From the NCBI RefSeq assembly GCF_958979055.1, contig NC_084896.1:1364001-1428000 (forward strand): 64,000 bases of DNA, read 5' to 3'. The notes beneath the pieces are model-generated. The model was not told the DNA's origin. It searched no databases and saw only the letters and a list, made by a program, of their open reading frames with translations. Below, piece after piece: positions 36,890 to 48,497 of this stretch (its first letter is position 1; each line of letters starts with the position of its first letter). The stretch is from Alnus glutinosa (lineage: Eukaryota > Streptophyta > Magnoliopsida > Fagales > Betulaceae). Position numbers and translations under genes: made by a program.

Positions 36890-39800
36890 CAGGTTGATTT
36901 ATATTCATTTCTTGATTCAAGCTACGATTAGTAATTTCATTATTTTATAGTGCTTCCACAAATTCAGTAGTTTGTTTTTAATGAGCTATGTGACAACGAT
37001 TTGCATGATGGTCCAACAACATTAAAAATACTATTAGCCAGCTCAAAAAATGGAAAACGATCCAAATCTCAAGTTCTCGGGGAATTGGAAATTAAAATGG
37101 CACATCAATATTTTCTGTCAAATCCCCAGAAAATACTGCAAGTTTTCAGATCATTAGGCTTCAAAAAATTGGTAGCTAATGAAAAATTGGAAGAAATTCC
37201 TTAATATTCTTGCAGCACAAGAATGTTGGTGCCTTGTTAACAATCATTCCAAACTTCCTCAAATGAGTATCAAGGCACCTGTATTTACTACTAAAATATA
37301 TGTTGTTTTCCAAGAGATACCAAACATACCAATCTAATTCTTTGAGATGAAAGCATGGATTTTTGAAGCAATATGTTGCACACTCTCAATCATCATCTTC
37401 ACTGCAGTGCAGAATGAAACTAATTTGAACAGACCAGCCCATCATCATGCATGTTGCTAGTCCTAAATTTCAGTTTCTCTATTGCTTGAAACTTATACAA
37501 CCTAGGGATTTTATTCAAATTAGTAAGAATATAACACACAATTGAGTCGTTATATTACAGCTTCATCTAAGTTATTTAGGCTGAATTCTAATTGTCAAGA
37601 GATCATTTAGAGCATGCAACTAGGGAAGAGAGACTGACATGGCGAGATTGAACTGCTTCGTTCACTTGGCGCCTCACATCCTCCACATGACCCTACAAGC
37701 AGACAACACAGTCAAATCTATATATGGGATTTTTAACAAATTATCATGCAATATCTCAGATTATTTCATTTTTTATTTTTCATTTTTATTTATTTCATTT
37801 CACCCTAGTGTGGAGTTCCATGAAGTTGACACTCCCAATCCAACTCTAAAGCTTAAGACGAAATTCTTAGCATACAACTCTTTAGAGAAACTGTTAGAGA
37901 GTATAATGAGAAAAGGGGAAAATACATAAAGTTTAAAAAAAATGAAAGAGCTAATTAAGTGGGTTGCAGTGTGTAGGGATCCCTCCTATGACTACAGAAT
38001 GCATGGTAGACAGTTAGTTGATGAGGAGTCCTTTGAAATAAGATCTTTAAGACCTAAACATTCGTGTACTCGTGTATACAAGAGTTTAATTATAAATTCT
38101 GTGTGGATAGTAGACAACTTTTTGATAAGTTTAAGATTCAACCCGACATGCCAATTCCAGTGATAGGAGATGAAGTGAAGAGAAATTGGAATGTGGATGT
38201 CAGAAAAGGCCAAATGTATAGGGGTAGCTAGGAAAAGGGCAAGAAAAAGGATATATATGGTAATTTGGGGGAACAATATAGTAGATTGTGGGATTATTGT
38301 AAAACTTTGAGATGTACTAACAAGGGCAGTTGTGTGTTGATGAAGGTGGACAGACCAAACCCTGATTTGGCTCATAAGTTTTATAGACTATACTTATCCC
38401 TTGTAGCCATGAAGAAAGGATTCTTAGAAGGCTGTAAGAGTATTATAGGGCTAGATGAGTGCTTTCTTAAATGACCATTCAAGGGAACCATACCGGCTGC
38501 ATTCAGTAGGGATGCCAACAATAACATGTACCGGTTGCAATTGCTGTGGTAGAACCTAAGACAAAAGACAGTTAGTCTTGGTTCATGGAAACCCTAGTTT
38601 CAGAACTTGGTGCACATGAGAGGCACACTAGGCCTACATTCATATCTGATCAGCAAAATGTTAGTTATATTACTTTAGAATTTACATATCATTTTAGTTT
38701 TTTTTTTTTTTTGCTCACTATATTCACATTGGAATGATGTAGGGTCTTATTCAAAGTTTTGATGCTGTTATACTACTGGCGGATCACCAAATCTGTGTAA
38801 GGCATTTATATGCCAACTTTCGAGATCAAGGATTTCAGAGGGTGGCCTTGAACGAAAGGTGGTGGGCTGCAGCATCGACTTCTACTGAAGCTGACTTTAG
38901 ACATCATATGGAAGAGTTAAAGAGAATCAATGTCGATACCTTCGAGTACCTAGACAAGATTGACCCCAGCGGATGGTCAAGAGCATGGTTCAGTGAATAT
39001 CCCAAATGTGACATTCTTGTCAACAATATTTCTGAGTGTTTCAACTCATATATCCTGAAGGCTCGTGACAACCTTATTTTGACAAAGCTTGAGATGATTA
39101 GGAAGCATCTCATGAGAATGTACCAACTTAAAGGAGATGGCATTAGATCATTGAAGGGTAAGTTGTGCCCTAGAATTGTTGAGAAGCTTAAGACAATTGG
39201 TGAAGAGGCAATCGACTACCTTTCCCAATTTGTTGGTGATGGTTTGTTTGAAGTAGAGCAGGGATGCAGACAGTATATTGTGGATTTGAGGAAACAGACA
39301 TCTAGATGCAAGAAGTGAGAAATGACTAGGATCCCATGTGCACATGCATTTTCTGTGATATTATATCATGTAGGGAAACCAGAGGATTATGTCAATAATT
39401 ACTATAGTCTTGAGATGTACAAGAACTAAGCATGATATTTTGGAATCGCCTAAATCAAGGTTGACCCCAGGCAGACGTAGAAAGGCTAGAGTAAGAGCTC
39501 CTAATGATTCAAGAGATCGATCCATAAAACCCTTATAGGATGAGAAACTTTGAATTGAAGGATAAATGCACAAAGTACAAACTAATGGGACACAATAGCA
39601 AAACATTTCCAAAGAGGAAACATGAGGTATCAAATTATAGGAAACCTGCGATTGAAGTTGATTTGCCTACTCCACCCCCAGCAAGTGTGATTTCAGTAAG
39701 CCCTATTCTTTTATTGTTGTTGATGTATTAAGCTTATATGTGATTACTTACATGTTATCCTATTTGCTGTGTTATTATATGGGCTTCAAACACAAAGCGT

Positions 39801-40600
39801 TGGATGTAACATAAGTAGAAGGGAAGGTACACAGCCAGCTAACAAAAGAGTAAGCAACTTAATCCTACTTACCAATAATTAATTATTTACATGCATGATA
39901 CTGATTAATGACGTGCTTTTTTTGGTTCTTAGAAGATTGCAAGGAAAAGTGTTTCAATTGATCGCAGTAGTGCTTTCCAGCAACACACTGCTACTGTTAG
40001 TGCCAATAACACTGATACAACTGTTAGCAACCAACAATTCAATTTTCCAAATAGGCAAATACTACACCAACTACTGCAACAGTTCAAAGAAAAGTGGGTA
40101 TTTATCTGTTATTTTCTTTTAATTTTTTTAAAATGTATTCTTGTCTTGGCGCTAACAACCTTTTTAAGCCTTTATATTAAATTTATGGCAGCAAAATACT
40201 GTGAAACTTAGAGTACCAAGCTGGACCAGACAACCTTCAGCATTTAGGAGAGTGTCTAGCAGAATCAAGGCCATGATACACAATATTCCTATTAATCCTT
40301 AACCAAGTGTAGTGATTGACCTAACTATCAATACTACTGTTGGAGCTACAGGAAGAGGAAGAGGGAGAGATGTTGCGGGTTCTGTTGCTGAAGATGGTGC
40401 AGCAGCAACATCCTCAACAGCGGCCAAAGAGAAATCCAAAGAAAAAAGAATTGTACCTACCGTGAAAAAAGGAATACAAATTATGAAGTCCAAAATGAAA
40501 AAGAGGAAGCCAGATTGGAAGTGTTGACGTTCCCTAACTATTAACACTCCTTTATTTTGAAAGCTGACTTCAGCAACTGTAATGACAATTAATTTAGTAA
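36890..40600 (+). mobile_element. Degraded Mutator-like element (MULE) with transposase remnants
   Basis: A MuDR-type transposase can be followed in pieces. An N-terminal DNA-binding part lies at 37942-38163 (FEIRSLRPKHSCTRVYKS). The DDE-domain start is at 38265-38474 (IIGLDECFLK, then a TGA at 38472 where KGPFKG is expected). The C-terminal half is at 38842-39318, ending in a SWIM-type zinc finger (CKK..CAHAF) interrupted by TGA at 39316. A weak zinc knuckle follows at about 39555-39600 (CTKYKLMGHNSKTF, two cysteines lost). The many stops make it inactive. The outer limits are set by comparison with unit copies that lack the insertion; terminal inverted repeats were not identified. Confidence 0.65.
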
Positions 40601-40696
40601 ATTAGTAAACAATTCATGCCCAAACAAATTGAAAGAAGAAATATTGATATTGGACCGCACTCTTTTTTATTTATTTGTTATTCTTTAATTGGCCTT

Positions 40697-40727
<31 letters not shown>

Positions 40728-40874
40728 TGATCTTTTTCACCAAGTTGGCAACAACTAGCCGGTCGGTAGCCCTCTAGAGTTCTCAAAGCTTAATATATTT
40801 CTTTCAATTTATATTTATATATATATATAGGAATTTAAAAAAGTTGACGCAGGGTGATGTGCTAAATAGTGGAG

Positions 40875-40905
<31 letters not shown>

Positions 40906-41007
40906 ATAGACTAATAAACTAGGAATTAAGTAAATAAACTAACAAAAACAAAAAGGTTCGATTTTTATAGAAGTGGTGTCTTTTTTCTATCCACCAACGA
41001 TAAATTC

Positions 41008-41012
<5 letters not shown>

Positions 41013-41082
<70 letters not shown>
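41013..41082. repeat. (AT)n microsatellite
   Basis: A pure AT run of about 70 bp. The duplicate copy near 59643-59656 has only a very short run, so this tract changed greatly after duplication. Confidence 0.95.
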
Positions 41083-41084
<2 letters not shown>

Positions 41085-41155
41085 ACACTAGCATTAAGTT
41101 GATATGATAAGTATATATTATTGTGGTTACCTTTTAATTTGAGGGATAAAAAAAT

Positions 41156-41338
41156 GAGGAATGTTAGAACTCATTTTAGTGTTCTTCTGATTTCCATCTG
41201 GAATGATATAAATGTAATAAAAAAATTAAAAAATTACATCCATATAATCCAAAAGGACATAGATGTAATTTTTTTATTACATTTATGTCATTTCAGATGG
41301 ACACCAAAAGAATACTAGAAAAAACTCTAGCATTCATC
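41156..41338. mobile_element. Foldback MITE (family C), upstream of defensin B
   Basis: Long inverted arms: GAGGAATGTTAGAACTCATT on the left and GAATGCTAGAGTTTTTTCTA on the right reverse-complemented. Both continue into CCATCTGRAATGA and AAATGTAATAAAAAAATT. The element is absent at the equivalent site in the defensin C unit, so it is an insertion. The duplicate is at 59727-59909. Confidence 0.65.
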
Positions 41339-41556
41339 TGAAAAATATATATCAAACTAAATTTAATTAAAGTGGACCCTCTATAATTATTTACTCACTA
41401 ATTAAACAGCAACATTTTCTTCTCCCAGTACTGCATGCACGCAATCCTCTATATAAAGAAAACCTCTCTCGTTTCTTATACTGTCTATTTCTCTCTCTCT
41501 CTCTCTCTGAAAAGTGGGATACTTAAATAACTTTTAGACTCTAATTGGAAGAGAAA

Positions 41557-42007
41557 ATGTCAGTTTCTTCATTTTCTTCCAGGGCTTTTATTGAAGTTTT
41601 GGCAATCTTTGCTCTACTCTTTGCTATTGTTTCGCCTACTTTGGCTTTGTATCCGACTCATGATTCTGTTCATGTTGGTAAATGTTTTTTTTTTTTTTTT
41701 GTGTGTGTGTGTGTGTTAATATGCATTTATTTTGCCTTCTAATCTCTTTTTCCTTTTTCTTTTCACTTCATTTTTTTTTTTTATGTGATAATATATAGAC
41801 ATCCATAAACGATGTGAAAGTTTAAGCGAAACTTGGCACGGGAGATGTAGGAGCACGGGAAACTGTGATAGGCATTGCAGGAATCAGGAGCAGGCAGAAC
41901 ATGGGGCATGTCATGGGTTTTGGCATAAAAAATGCTATTGCTATCACGTATGTGCTTCAGTAGAAGACAATCAAAACGCATCGAAAACTGACCGTCCGGA
42001 CGGTTAA
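41557..42007 (+). CDS. Defensin B (eight cysteines, extended tail)
   Basis: A secreted defensin of the same design as A. Exon 1 (41557-41677) reads MSVSSFSSRAFIEVLAIFAL and onward, giving a signal peptide plus linker. Exon 2 (41799-42007) encodes the core. The join is in frame and gives 109 residues. Cysteine spacing is C-x10-C-x5-C-x3-C-x10-C-x7-C-x-C-x3-C, with SKTWHG changed to SETWHG and gamma-core GACHGFWHKKC. An 18-residue hydrophilic tail after the last cysteine (SVEDNQNASKTDRPDG region) is not usual and comes from sequence that replaced the normal 3' end. Its duplicate at 60132 has a different tail because of a one-base length difference. A TTG codon upstream is not used as the start because ATG at 41557 aligns with all siblings. 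Confidence 0.85.
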
Positions 42008-42194
42008 AATGAAAACCGCTTTTGTTGAGTTGTACGCGCGTCAAAACTTTCATTGTCTCAGGAAATTGCCTTCCTTGAGATATTTGATGCAGATCTTGCC
42101 ATATTAAGCCATTTTCAGGTTGGAGAATATATTCTGCAATATTTGAAAAGTCATTAATTTCACCTTGTTGAAGGCAGCAAATGTTATGAACTCA

Positions 42195-42480
42195 AACATG
42201 ATATTGCTATCATGAATGTGCCTGAGTACAAGACAATGAAAATGCATCGAGAGGCGTAAAAAGACTCTTTTAACAGTAGTTGTTGCAACTTGCTGGCAGG
42301 CATAATAAATGACAATGTTATCGATGAATAAACTAATGAATACTCAATATCATTTTTCATCTCTACCATTTTCTCATCGGGCTGTCTAATCCCTTTGAGT
42401 GTTGCAAAATCTTCACTAAAACGCATGTTAAAAGATGTATGCTTCAAGCTGGTTATCCGATGTTGAAAAAATAAGACTCC
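42195..42480 (+). pseudogene. Tail of a lost defensin exon 2 plus its downstream flank
   Basis: From about 42202 the sequence (ATATTGCTATCATGAATGTG, then CCTGAGTACAAGACAATG) matches the very end of exon 2 and the following flank of defensins A and C. It lies after, not in, defensin B, and it is directly preceded by downstream-flank sequence (CTTGTTGAAGGCAGCAAATG). A second gene copy was evidently deleted here, leaving only its last codons and 3' flank. Confidence 0.6.
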
Positions 42481-44060
42481 TACTATGAAAAATTTATTTG
42501 AAGTAGAGTAGGACGCAGACATTATGTTGTGGATTTGAGGAAACAGACATGTGGATGCAGGAAGTGAGAAATGTTTGGGATCCATGTGCACATGCATTTT
42601 CTGTGATATTATATCATGGAGGGAAATCGGGGGATTATGTGGATAATTACTATAGTCTTGAGATGTACAAGAAGGTATACGATCCCATAATATATGCAGT
42701 GCCCAGCAAGGACGGAGCCAGAAGTTCTTATGGGCAGGGGCCGGTGGTAAAAAAAAATTATTGGTAGGAGCCAATAGGCTAAATTTTTAGTTTTTTAGCT
42801 TATATATATATTTTTTTTTTGAGATTTTTTTTTTTCAAGGAAATTGGGGGGGGGGGGGGCCATGGCCCCTGCCAGGCCCCCCCCTCCCTCCGTCTCTGGT
42901 GCCCAGTGAGGAACAGTGGTTAAAGACCATGCATGATATTTTGGAACCACTTAAATCAAGGTTGACCACAGGCAGACCTAGAAAGGTTCTAGTAAAAACT
43001 TCTGATGAGTCAAGAGATACAAAAAATTCTTATAGGATGAAAAAGTTTGGATTGAAGCGTAAATGCACAAAGTGCAAACTGATGGGACACAATAGCAGGA
43101 CCTGTCCAAAGAGGAAACAGGAGGCATCAAATTATAGGAAACTTGCGACTGAAGTTGATTTGCCTACTCTACCCCAGCAAGTGCGAGTTTCACTAAGCCC
43201 TATACTTGCATTATTGTTGATGTATTAAGCTTATATGTGATTTACTTACATGTTATCCTATTTGCTGTGTTAGTAATATGGGCTTCAGACACAAAGTGTT
43301 GGATGTAACATAAGTAGAAGGGAAAGTGCACAGCTAGCTAAAAAAAAGAGTAAATAACTTAATCATACTCACCAATAATTAATTACTTTCATGCATGATA
43401 TTGATTAATGGCATGCTTTTTTGGTTCTTAGAAGACTGCAAGAAAAGGTGTTTCAATTGATTGCAGTAGTGCTTCACAACAACACACTGCTACTATTAAT
43501 GCCAATAACACTGATGCAACTGTTAGCAACCAACAATTCAATCTCTCTGCACCAACTACTTCAACAGTTCAAAGAAATGTGGGTATTTATCTGTTATTTT
43601 ATTTTAATTTTTTTTAAATGTATTCTTGTCTTGGCACTAACAACCTTATTAAGCCCTTACACTAAACTTATGGTAGCAAAATACTGTGGGATTTAGAGTA
43701 CCAAGCTGGACCAGACAACCTCCAGCATTTAGGAGAGTGTATAGCAAAATCAAGGCCATGATGCGCAGTGCTCCTATTAATCCTTAACAAAGTGTAGTGA
43801 TTGACCTAACTGCCAATAGTACTGTTGGACCTAAAGGAAGAGGAAGATCGAGGGAGAGATGTTGTGGGTGCTGGTAAAAGGGCTACAACAACTAATACTG
43901 CACCACATGTTGCTGAAGATGGTACATCATCGACATCCTCAATAGCGGTCAAAGAGAAATCCAAAAAAAAATAAAAATTATACTTACCGTGAAAAAAGGA
44001 ATACAAATTATGGAGTCAAAGATGAAAAAGAGAAAGTCAGATCGAAAGTGTTGACGTTCC
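42480..44060 (+). mobile_element. Partial MULE copy (3' part only), interrupted by an hAT MITE
   Basis: Homologous to 39243-40530 of the larger MULE. It begins in the region before the SWIM finger and continues through a zinc knuckle that is intact here (CTKCKLMGHNSRTC, about 43066-43107). The GAGTACCAAGCTGGACCAGA block lies near 43696. The left edge is fused to a defensin downstream flank near 42466. Reading frames are broken in several places. The duplicate is at 61058-62640. Confidence 0.7.
42707..42898. mobile_element. hAT-type MITE with perfect 8-bp target duplication
   Basis: A 192-bp insert in the MULE piece. Its ends are CAAGGACGGAGCCAG on the left and CAGAGACGGAGGGAG on the right reverse-complemented. 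It is flanked by perfect GTGCCCAG repeats (42699-42706 and 42899-42906). The duplicate at 61283-61471 has the same flanks, so it inserted before the segmental duplication. Confidence 0.8.
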
Positions 44061-44132
44061 CTAACTATTAACACCCCTTAATTTTGAAAGCTGACTTCGT
44101 AAACTGACAATTAATTTAGTAACTTAGTAAAC

Positions 44133-44217
44133 AATTCATGCCTAAACAAATTGAAAGAAGAAATATTGGTATTGGACCACGCTCTTTTTATTTATTTTTT
44201 ATTCTTTAATTGGCCTT

Positions 44218-44298
<81 letters not shown>

Positions 44299-44807
44299 AT
44301 CTTTTTCACCAAGTTGACATCAACTAGCCGGTGGATCGGTAGCCCTCTAGAGTTCTCAAAGCTTAATATATTTCTTTCAATTTATGTTTATATATATATA
44401 GGAATTTAAAAAAGTTGAAGCAGGGTGATGTGCTAAATAGTGGAGATCAATCAATATATAATAGACTAATAAACTAGGAATTAAGTAAATAAACTAACCA
44501 AAAAAAAAAAAAAAAGAGGTTTGATTTTTATACATATAACACTAGCATTAAGTTGATATGATAAGTTTATATTATTGGGTTAATTACTTTCTAATTTGAG
44601 GGATAAAAAAATATATATCAAACTAAATTTAAGGAAAACATACCCTCTATAATTATTTACTGACTAAAGAGCAACATTTTCTTCTCCCACTGCACGCCAT
44701 CCTCTATATATAAAGAAAATCTCTCTCGTTTCTTCTACTATCCATTTCTCTTTCTCTCTGAAAAGTGGGATGCTTCAATAACTTCTACACTCTAATTGGA
44801 AGAGAAA
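44133..44807. promoter_or_regulatory. Upstream region of defensin C
   Basis: Conserved block (GGTAGCCCTCTAGAG at 44338-44352), a long (AT)n tract (44220-44296) and a TATA box (CTATATATAAAG, about 44704-44715) about 95 bp before the ATG. No foldback MITE is present at the site used in the defensin B unit. Confidence 0.5.
44220..44296. repeat. (AT)n microsatellite
   Basis: A pure AT run of about 77 bp. The duplicate near 62799-62815 is much shorter. Confidence 0.95.
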
Positions 44808-45187
44808 ATGTCAGTTTCTTCATTTATTGGAGTTTTGGTAATCTTTGCTCTGGTCTTTGTTTTTGTTTCGCCTACTTTGCCTTTGTATCGGCCGACTCCT
44901 CTTCCTGCTGGTAAATGTTTTTTTTTTCTATAGTATGAATATATTGGCCTTCTAATCTCATTTTTCCTTTTTCTTTTCACTTCATTTTTATGTGATAATA
45001 TATAGTCATCAATAGTCAACCATGTGAAAGTTTAAGCAAAACTTGGCACGGGAGATGTAGGAGCACAAGAAACTGTGATAGGCATTGCAGGAATCAGGAG
45101 AAGGCAGATAATGGGGCATGTCAGGGGTTTTGGCATAAAAAATGCTATTGCTATACATCGGAAATGTGCCTGAATACAAGACGATGA
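44808..45187 (+). CDS. Defensin C (eight cysteines, widened last loop)
   Basis: A secreted defensin of 94 residues. Exon 1 is 44808-44910 (MSVSSFIGVLVIFALVFVFV) and exon 2 is 45006-45187, with the phase-1 join shared by all siblings. The core keeps SKTWHG, CDRHC and a gamma-core changed to GACQGFWHKKC. The last spacing is CYCYTSEMC, with five residues between the final cysteines instead of three. Compared with A this looks like a small insertion plus a frame change near the end (the A version reads CYCYRDC followed by Ala-stop). The tail is LNTRR. The duplicate at 63326 has the same coding sequence as far as I can see. Confidence 0.83.
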
Positions 45188-45240
45188 AAACGCATCGAAA
45201 GGTGTAAAAAGACTCCTTTAACAGTAGTTGTTGCAACTGA

Positions 45241-45560
45241 TGTTAGAGAATATACTCTCCGTATACCGGGGATTTGGTTTGAGAAATATATTGTAATTAT
45301 AATCAATCAAATCTAATTGATTTGATTGATTTATTTGTAGCAGATTTGATGGTAATTAATCAAATCAAATTGATTGATTATCATACTTATCTACCCAAAC
45401 TCTGCTATAAATAAGAGTTTATTGTATTGTGAAATAAGAGTAAAATGTAGCTTTTGGGGCTTTTTCCTGTGAACGTAGATTATAGACGGAACCACATAAA
45501 ATATCTTGTCTCTTTTCTATTATTTTGCTTTATTTTATTTTAGCTTTATGTTTTCTTTCG
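45241..45560 (+). mobile_element. Small solo LTR after defensin C
   Basis: A 320-bp insert starting TGTTAGAGAATATAC, with a TATA-like GCTATAAATAAGAG (about 45400) and a pyrimidine-rich R-U5-like end containing GAACCACATAAAATATC. The flanks are ACTGA and ACTGG (4 of 5 match). It is absent from the equivalent place after defensins A and B. Its duplicate begins at 63759 and runs off the window. Confidence 0.6.
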
Positions 45561-46365
45561 ACTGGCATAATAAATGACAATGTAATCGATGAATAAACTA
45601 TGGATACACAATATAATTTTTCATCTCTACCATCTTATCGTCAGGCTATCTAATCCCTTTGAGTGTTGCAAAATCTTCACTAAAACGCATATTAAGGATG
45701 GATGTTTCAAGTTGGTTATCCGATGTGATAAGTTAAACTACTTAAAAATCATTTGGATAAAACTAAACAAGCCAAATTAATTTCTCCTTGTTGAAGGTAG
45801 CAAATGTTCTGAACTAAAACATGCAACACAAAGTCATAATCCAAAATTCACCTGATTAAAATGATTGCTATATTCATGAAGTTGCATATGTATAACAGTA
45901 TAATAAAGCTCTACACAGTAATGATGAGAATTTTTCATGCTTTGAGCTTTTCACAATGACCGCAGTCATAGTATCGATCATCCATATTGGGAATTACAAA
46001 ATACAGTAATTTCTTAAAATAAATAGTTCCACCCAACATCTTTCTCATAGCTCTTAAATCCTACTTTGAAAGTTGGACAAACTTTATCTTAATCTTTTCA
46101 TTGTAATGCTTGATATAACTCATATGTAAGCCCCAAAACACTCTTCTTCAAGTGTTAATTGAAAGAAAAATCAACATTATGGAACAAATTAATTAGTACA
46201 TTTGCATGAGATAACTCATATTAACTTCTCTTTACTCAAAACATATATAAATTAAACATATATCTTCCACAATACCTCCAATCAGATCAATGACATAAGA
46301 AAACATGTGAATAAGACTAACAAGTGCTCCATAATGAGAACTCCAATGTATATATTCAGGCAAAA
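45561..46365. other. Defensin downstream flank (unit copy)
   Basis: Collinear with 36084-36889. No gene of its own. It continues directly into the minus-strand defensin relic at 46.4 kb. Confidence 0.6.
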
Positions 46366-47179
46366 TGCAGACTCCCAATTCTTGCACTGCAAATCATAGC
46401 CCTTCAACACAAATATTGAACATCTCCCCGACCACGTTTTGCTTCTACGTTCACAATTTTTAGAGAACACTCCAGTTGCCATCGCTGCATCATGCATGGG
46501 AAGAAGTCAATTTCAAAACATTCTAACTTTTTATTTTTTATTTTTTATACCATATCAATAATTTTTTATTATTATTCAAAAAAAAAAAAAAAAAAAAACC
46601 TCACTACAAAACAAAGTTTTTTTTTACTTTTCTATACAAATTATTTCTACTTAATTTATATTGATCACATCAATCATTTCTTATTGCCATTCAAAAACAA
46701 TATCCACCTCAAAAACCTTTACCAAACACACTCAATATGCATATATATAGGCCTCTAAGTGCATGCATGTAGGCAAATGAAAACATATACGAGTTACAGT
46801 TTTTTAGAAATCAGTAAACGATCGAAATAGATTGGGTTGGTTTTTAGAGGAAACCTGAATCACTTTTCAAACCCAGGTTTAATAATTATTTTATTAAATT
46901 TCCCGGTCTTTAAATGGACACTTACAATAAGATAAGATAGAAAAAATACCCAATTCATGATAAACTTAGTAAAACCAATCTTAATCTTAATTGATAACTA
47001 ATAATCCTTAATTATTAACTAAAATTCTACTTCAATACAAATTATAATCCATTCCTAATAAGTTGTATGAACTTCATAACAAAACATGCTCTGTAACAAT
47101 TCGAGAATTATGTGATGTTAGGTTGAATGATTATGCATGAAAATATATGATAATAAATAGATTTGCATGTCTTAACCAT
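46366..47179 (-). pseudogene. Broken minus-strand defensin
   Basis: On the minus strand an exon 1 relic (about 47130-47179) reads MVKTCKSIYYHIFS, like the exon 1 of the 25.6 kb gene but losing the hydrophobic core. An exon 2 relic (about 46366-46487) reads NCERRSKTWSGRCSIFVLKG and then CKNWESAF, matching the 25.6 kb core up to the middle. After that the GACH gamma-core is lost and the frame runs into unrelated residues. Signal peptide and disulfide core are both damaged, so it is not functional. It faces plus-strand defensin D head to head. Confidence 0.7.
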
Positions 47180-48497
47180 GCTTAATTAAGCTCCATAAGA
47201 ACGCTAGTTAGCTAGCTGTTTTATAGCATAAGATGAATTACTCTAATATAATTAATCAAGTGTTTTAGCCAATGAACTCTAACCCAAACATTCATTCCTT
47301 TTTATTAACCAATGAATTATATCAAAGTGTCTGGATCTGAGTCTCATGAGAAAAAGTTTGAAGCTATATATATTAATTCACGCCAATAATAGTAGAAAAA
47401 TATAAATAAATCTATAGAGGTACCTAGCTAGTATCTTGATGGTTCATTTGATTAATGACTAATTAATTAACAATAGACTATTCTAGAGTTTTCTCCAGTG
47501 GTTTAATTTGGCCTCTAAACCAACAAAGAGGCACCTAGCTCTTTGTTCTTGTGACACTAATTGTTACATTTTTCTTCTCAATTTTTGGAGAGATCAATAA
47601 TAGACTAATTAATAATATAGGTTTCTTGAAAATCCTGAAAAAGATAGTCTTTGTTATGCACAAGGACATGAATAAACTAGAACGTACATTTTCTCTTCAT
47701 TAATTAATTTTCTTGTCTGCTTCATATTATATTAATTTCTTAAACAAGAGAAAAACTCTCCAATGTGTGTGATAACTATTTGTTTTTCAAATAAAAAATA
47801 CAATTGCTTTATCATCACACGAAAGATCAATAAGCATTAAAATCAATAAACTATATATAACCTCTCATTAACACGGAAAGCAACTACTTTTAAAAAAAGG
47901 TACTCAAATTTTTAAAAACGTCAATTTAAAATATTCATCTTTCAATTTTTTTCAATTTTTCAACTCCCTATTAAAATTTTCCGTTAAATCATGTCAAAAT
48001 TTATAAAAATACCCCTCATTTTTTTTAGCAAAAATAAAAATAAAAATTGCTAGTATTTAAGTGTTGGAAATTTTGATAGGATTTAACAAAAAATTCTAAC
48101 GGATAGTTAAAATTAAAAAAAAATTAAAAATTGAAAGATGAATACCCTAAATTGACACTTTTTAAAGTTTAGGTACCTTCTTTCAAAAACGATGAAAGAT
48201 CAGGAGTTATAAGTGAAGTTTTTTCAATAAATTGTTATGAAATTAATTAGGCCTAGGTTTGATTTTTAACGGGCGCTCAAATTTAAAAAGTATTAATTTC
48301 ATGCCTGAAAGATTTAAATATATATATACTTGTTTACTCGCTAGTTGCTATACATCTGAGAACATGCAACTGGTTTCCTTTCTTTCTTCTCCCACTGCAA
48401 TCCTCTATATAAAGAAAATATCTCACGTTCATATATATATAGCTTCTTATACTATCTCTTTCTTTTTCTTATTTCAGACTTGTAATTGGAAGAGAAA
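47180..48497. promoter_or_regulatory. Head-to-head defensin intergenic region (pair 2)
   Basis: The 1318-bp spacer includes a MITE of about 340 bp. Without it the spacing is about 0.98 kb, close to pair 1. It shares the GGCCTCTAAACCAAC...CTAGCTCTTTGTTCT part with pair 1. A TATA box (CTATATAAAG, about 48405-48414) lies about 90 bp before the defensin D start. Confidence 0.5.
47876..48230. mobile_element. Foldback MITE (family D)
   Basis: Inverted arms share GGTAC(C/T)(T/C)AAA, CGTCAATTTAAAATATTCAT / TGTCAATTTAGGGTATTCAT, CATCTTTCAATTTTT and CCGTTAAATC / CCGTTAGAAT in the same order. Related AT-rich text occurs near 7980-8090 and 10600-10720. Boundaries are approximate. Confidence 0.55.

Larger units (their letters stand above)
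40605..41556. promoter_or_regulatory. Upstream region of defensin B
   Basis: It contains the conserved block (CATGCCCAAACAAATTGAAA near 40615, GGTAGCCCTCTAGAG at 40765-40779), (AT)n tracts and a foldback MITE. A TATA box (CTATATAAAG, about 41449-41458) lies about 100 bp before the ATG. The region begins abruptly at the MULE right edge, so the minus-strand partner that faces the other plus genes is missing here. Confidence 0.5.
40844..45482 (+). repeat. Segmental duplication, copy 1
   Basis: Collinear with 59491-64000. It starts at TTGACGCAGGGTGATG in both places and still matches at the window end. It contains defensins B and C, a MULE 3' piece with an hAT MITE, foldback MITEs and most of a small LTR. 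Length differences are mainly in AT tracts. Confidence 0.9.

Noticed and set aside
37001-37204. 67-codon plus-strand frame near the MULE left side
   Set aside because: No recognisable domain, and it lies in degraded transposon-associated DNA.
42184-42774. A 196-codon minus-strand frame repeated at 60760-61350
   Set aside because: Its conservation comes from the recent duplication. It crosses defensin flank, MULE piece and MITE boundaries and has no recognisable domain.
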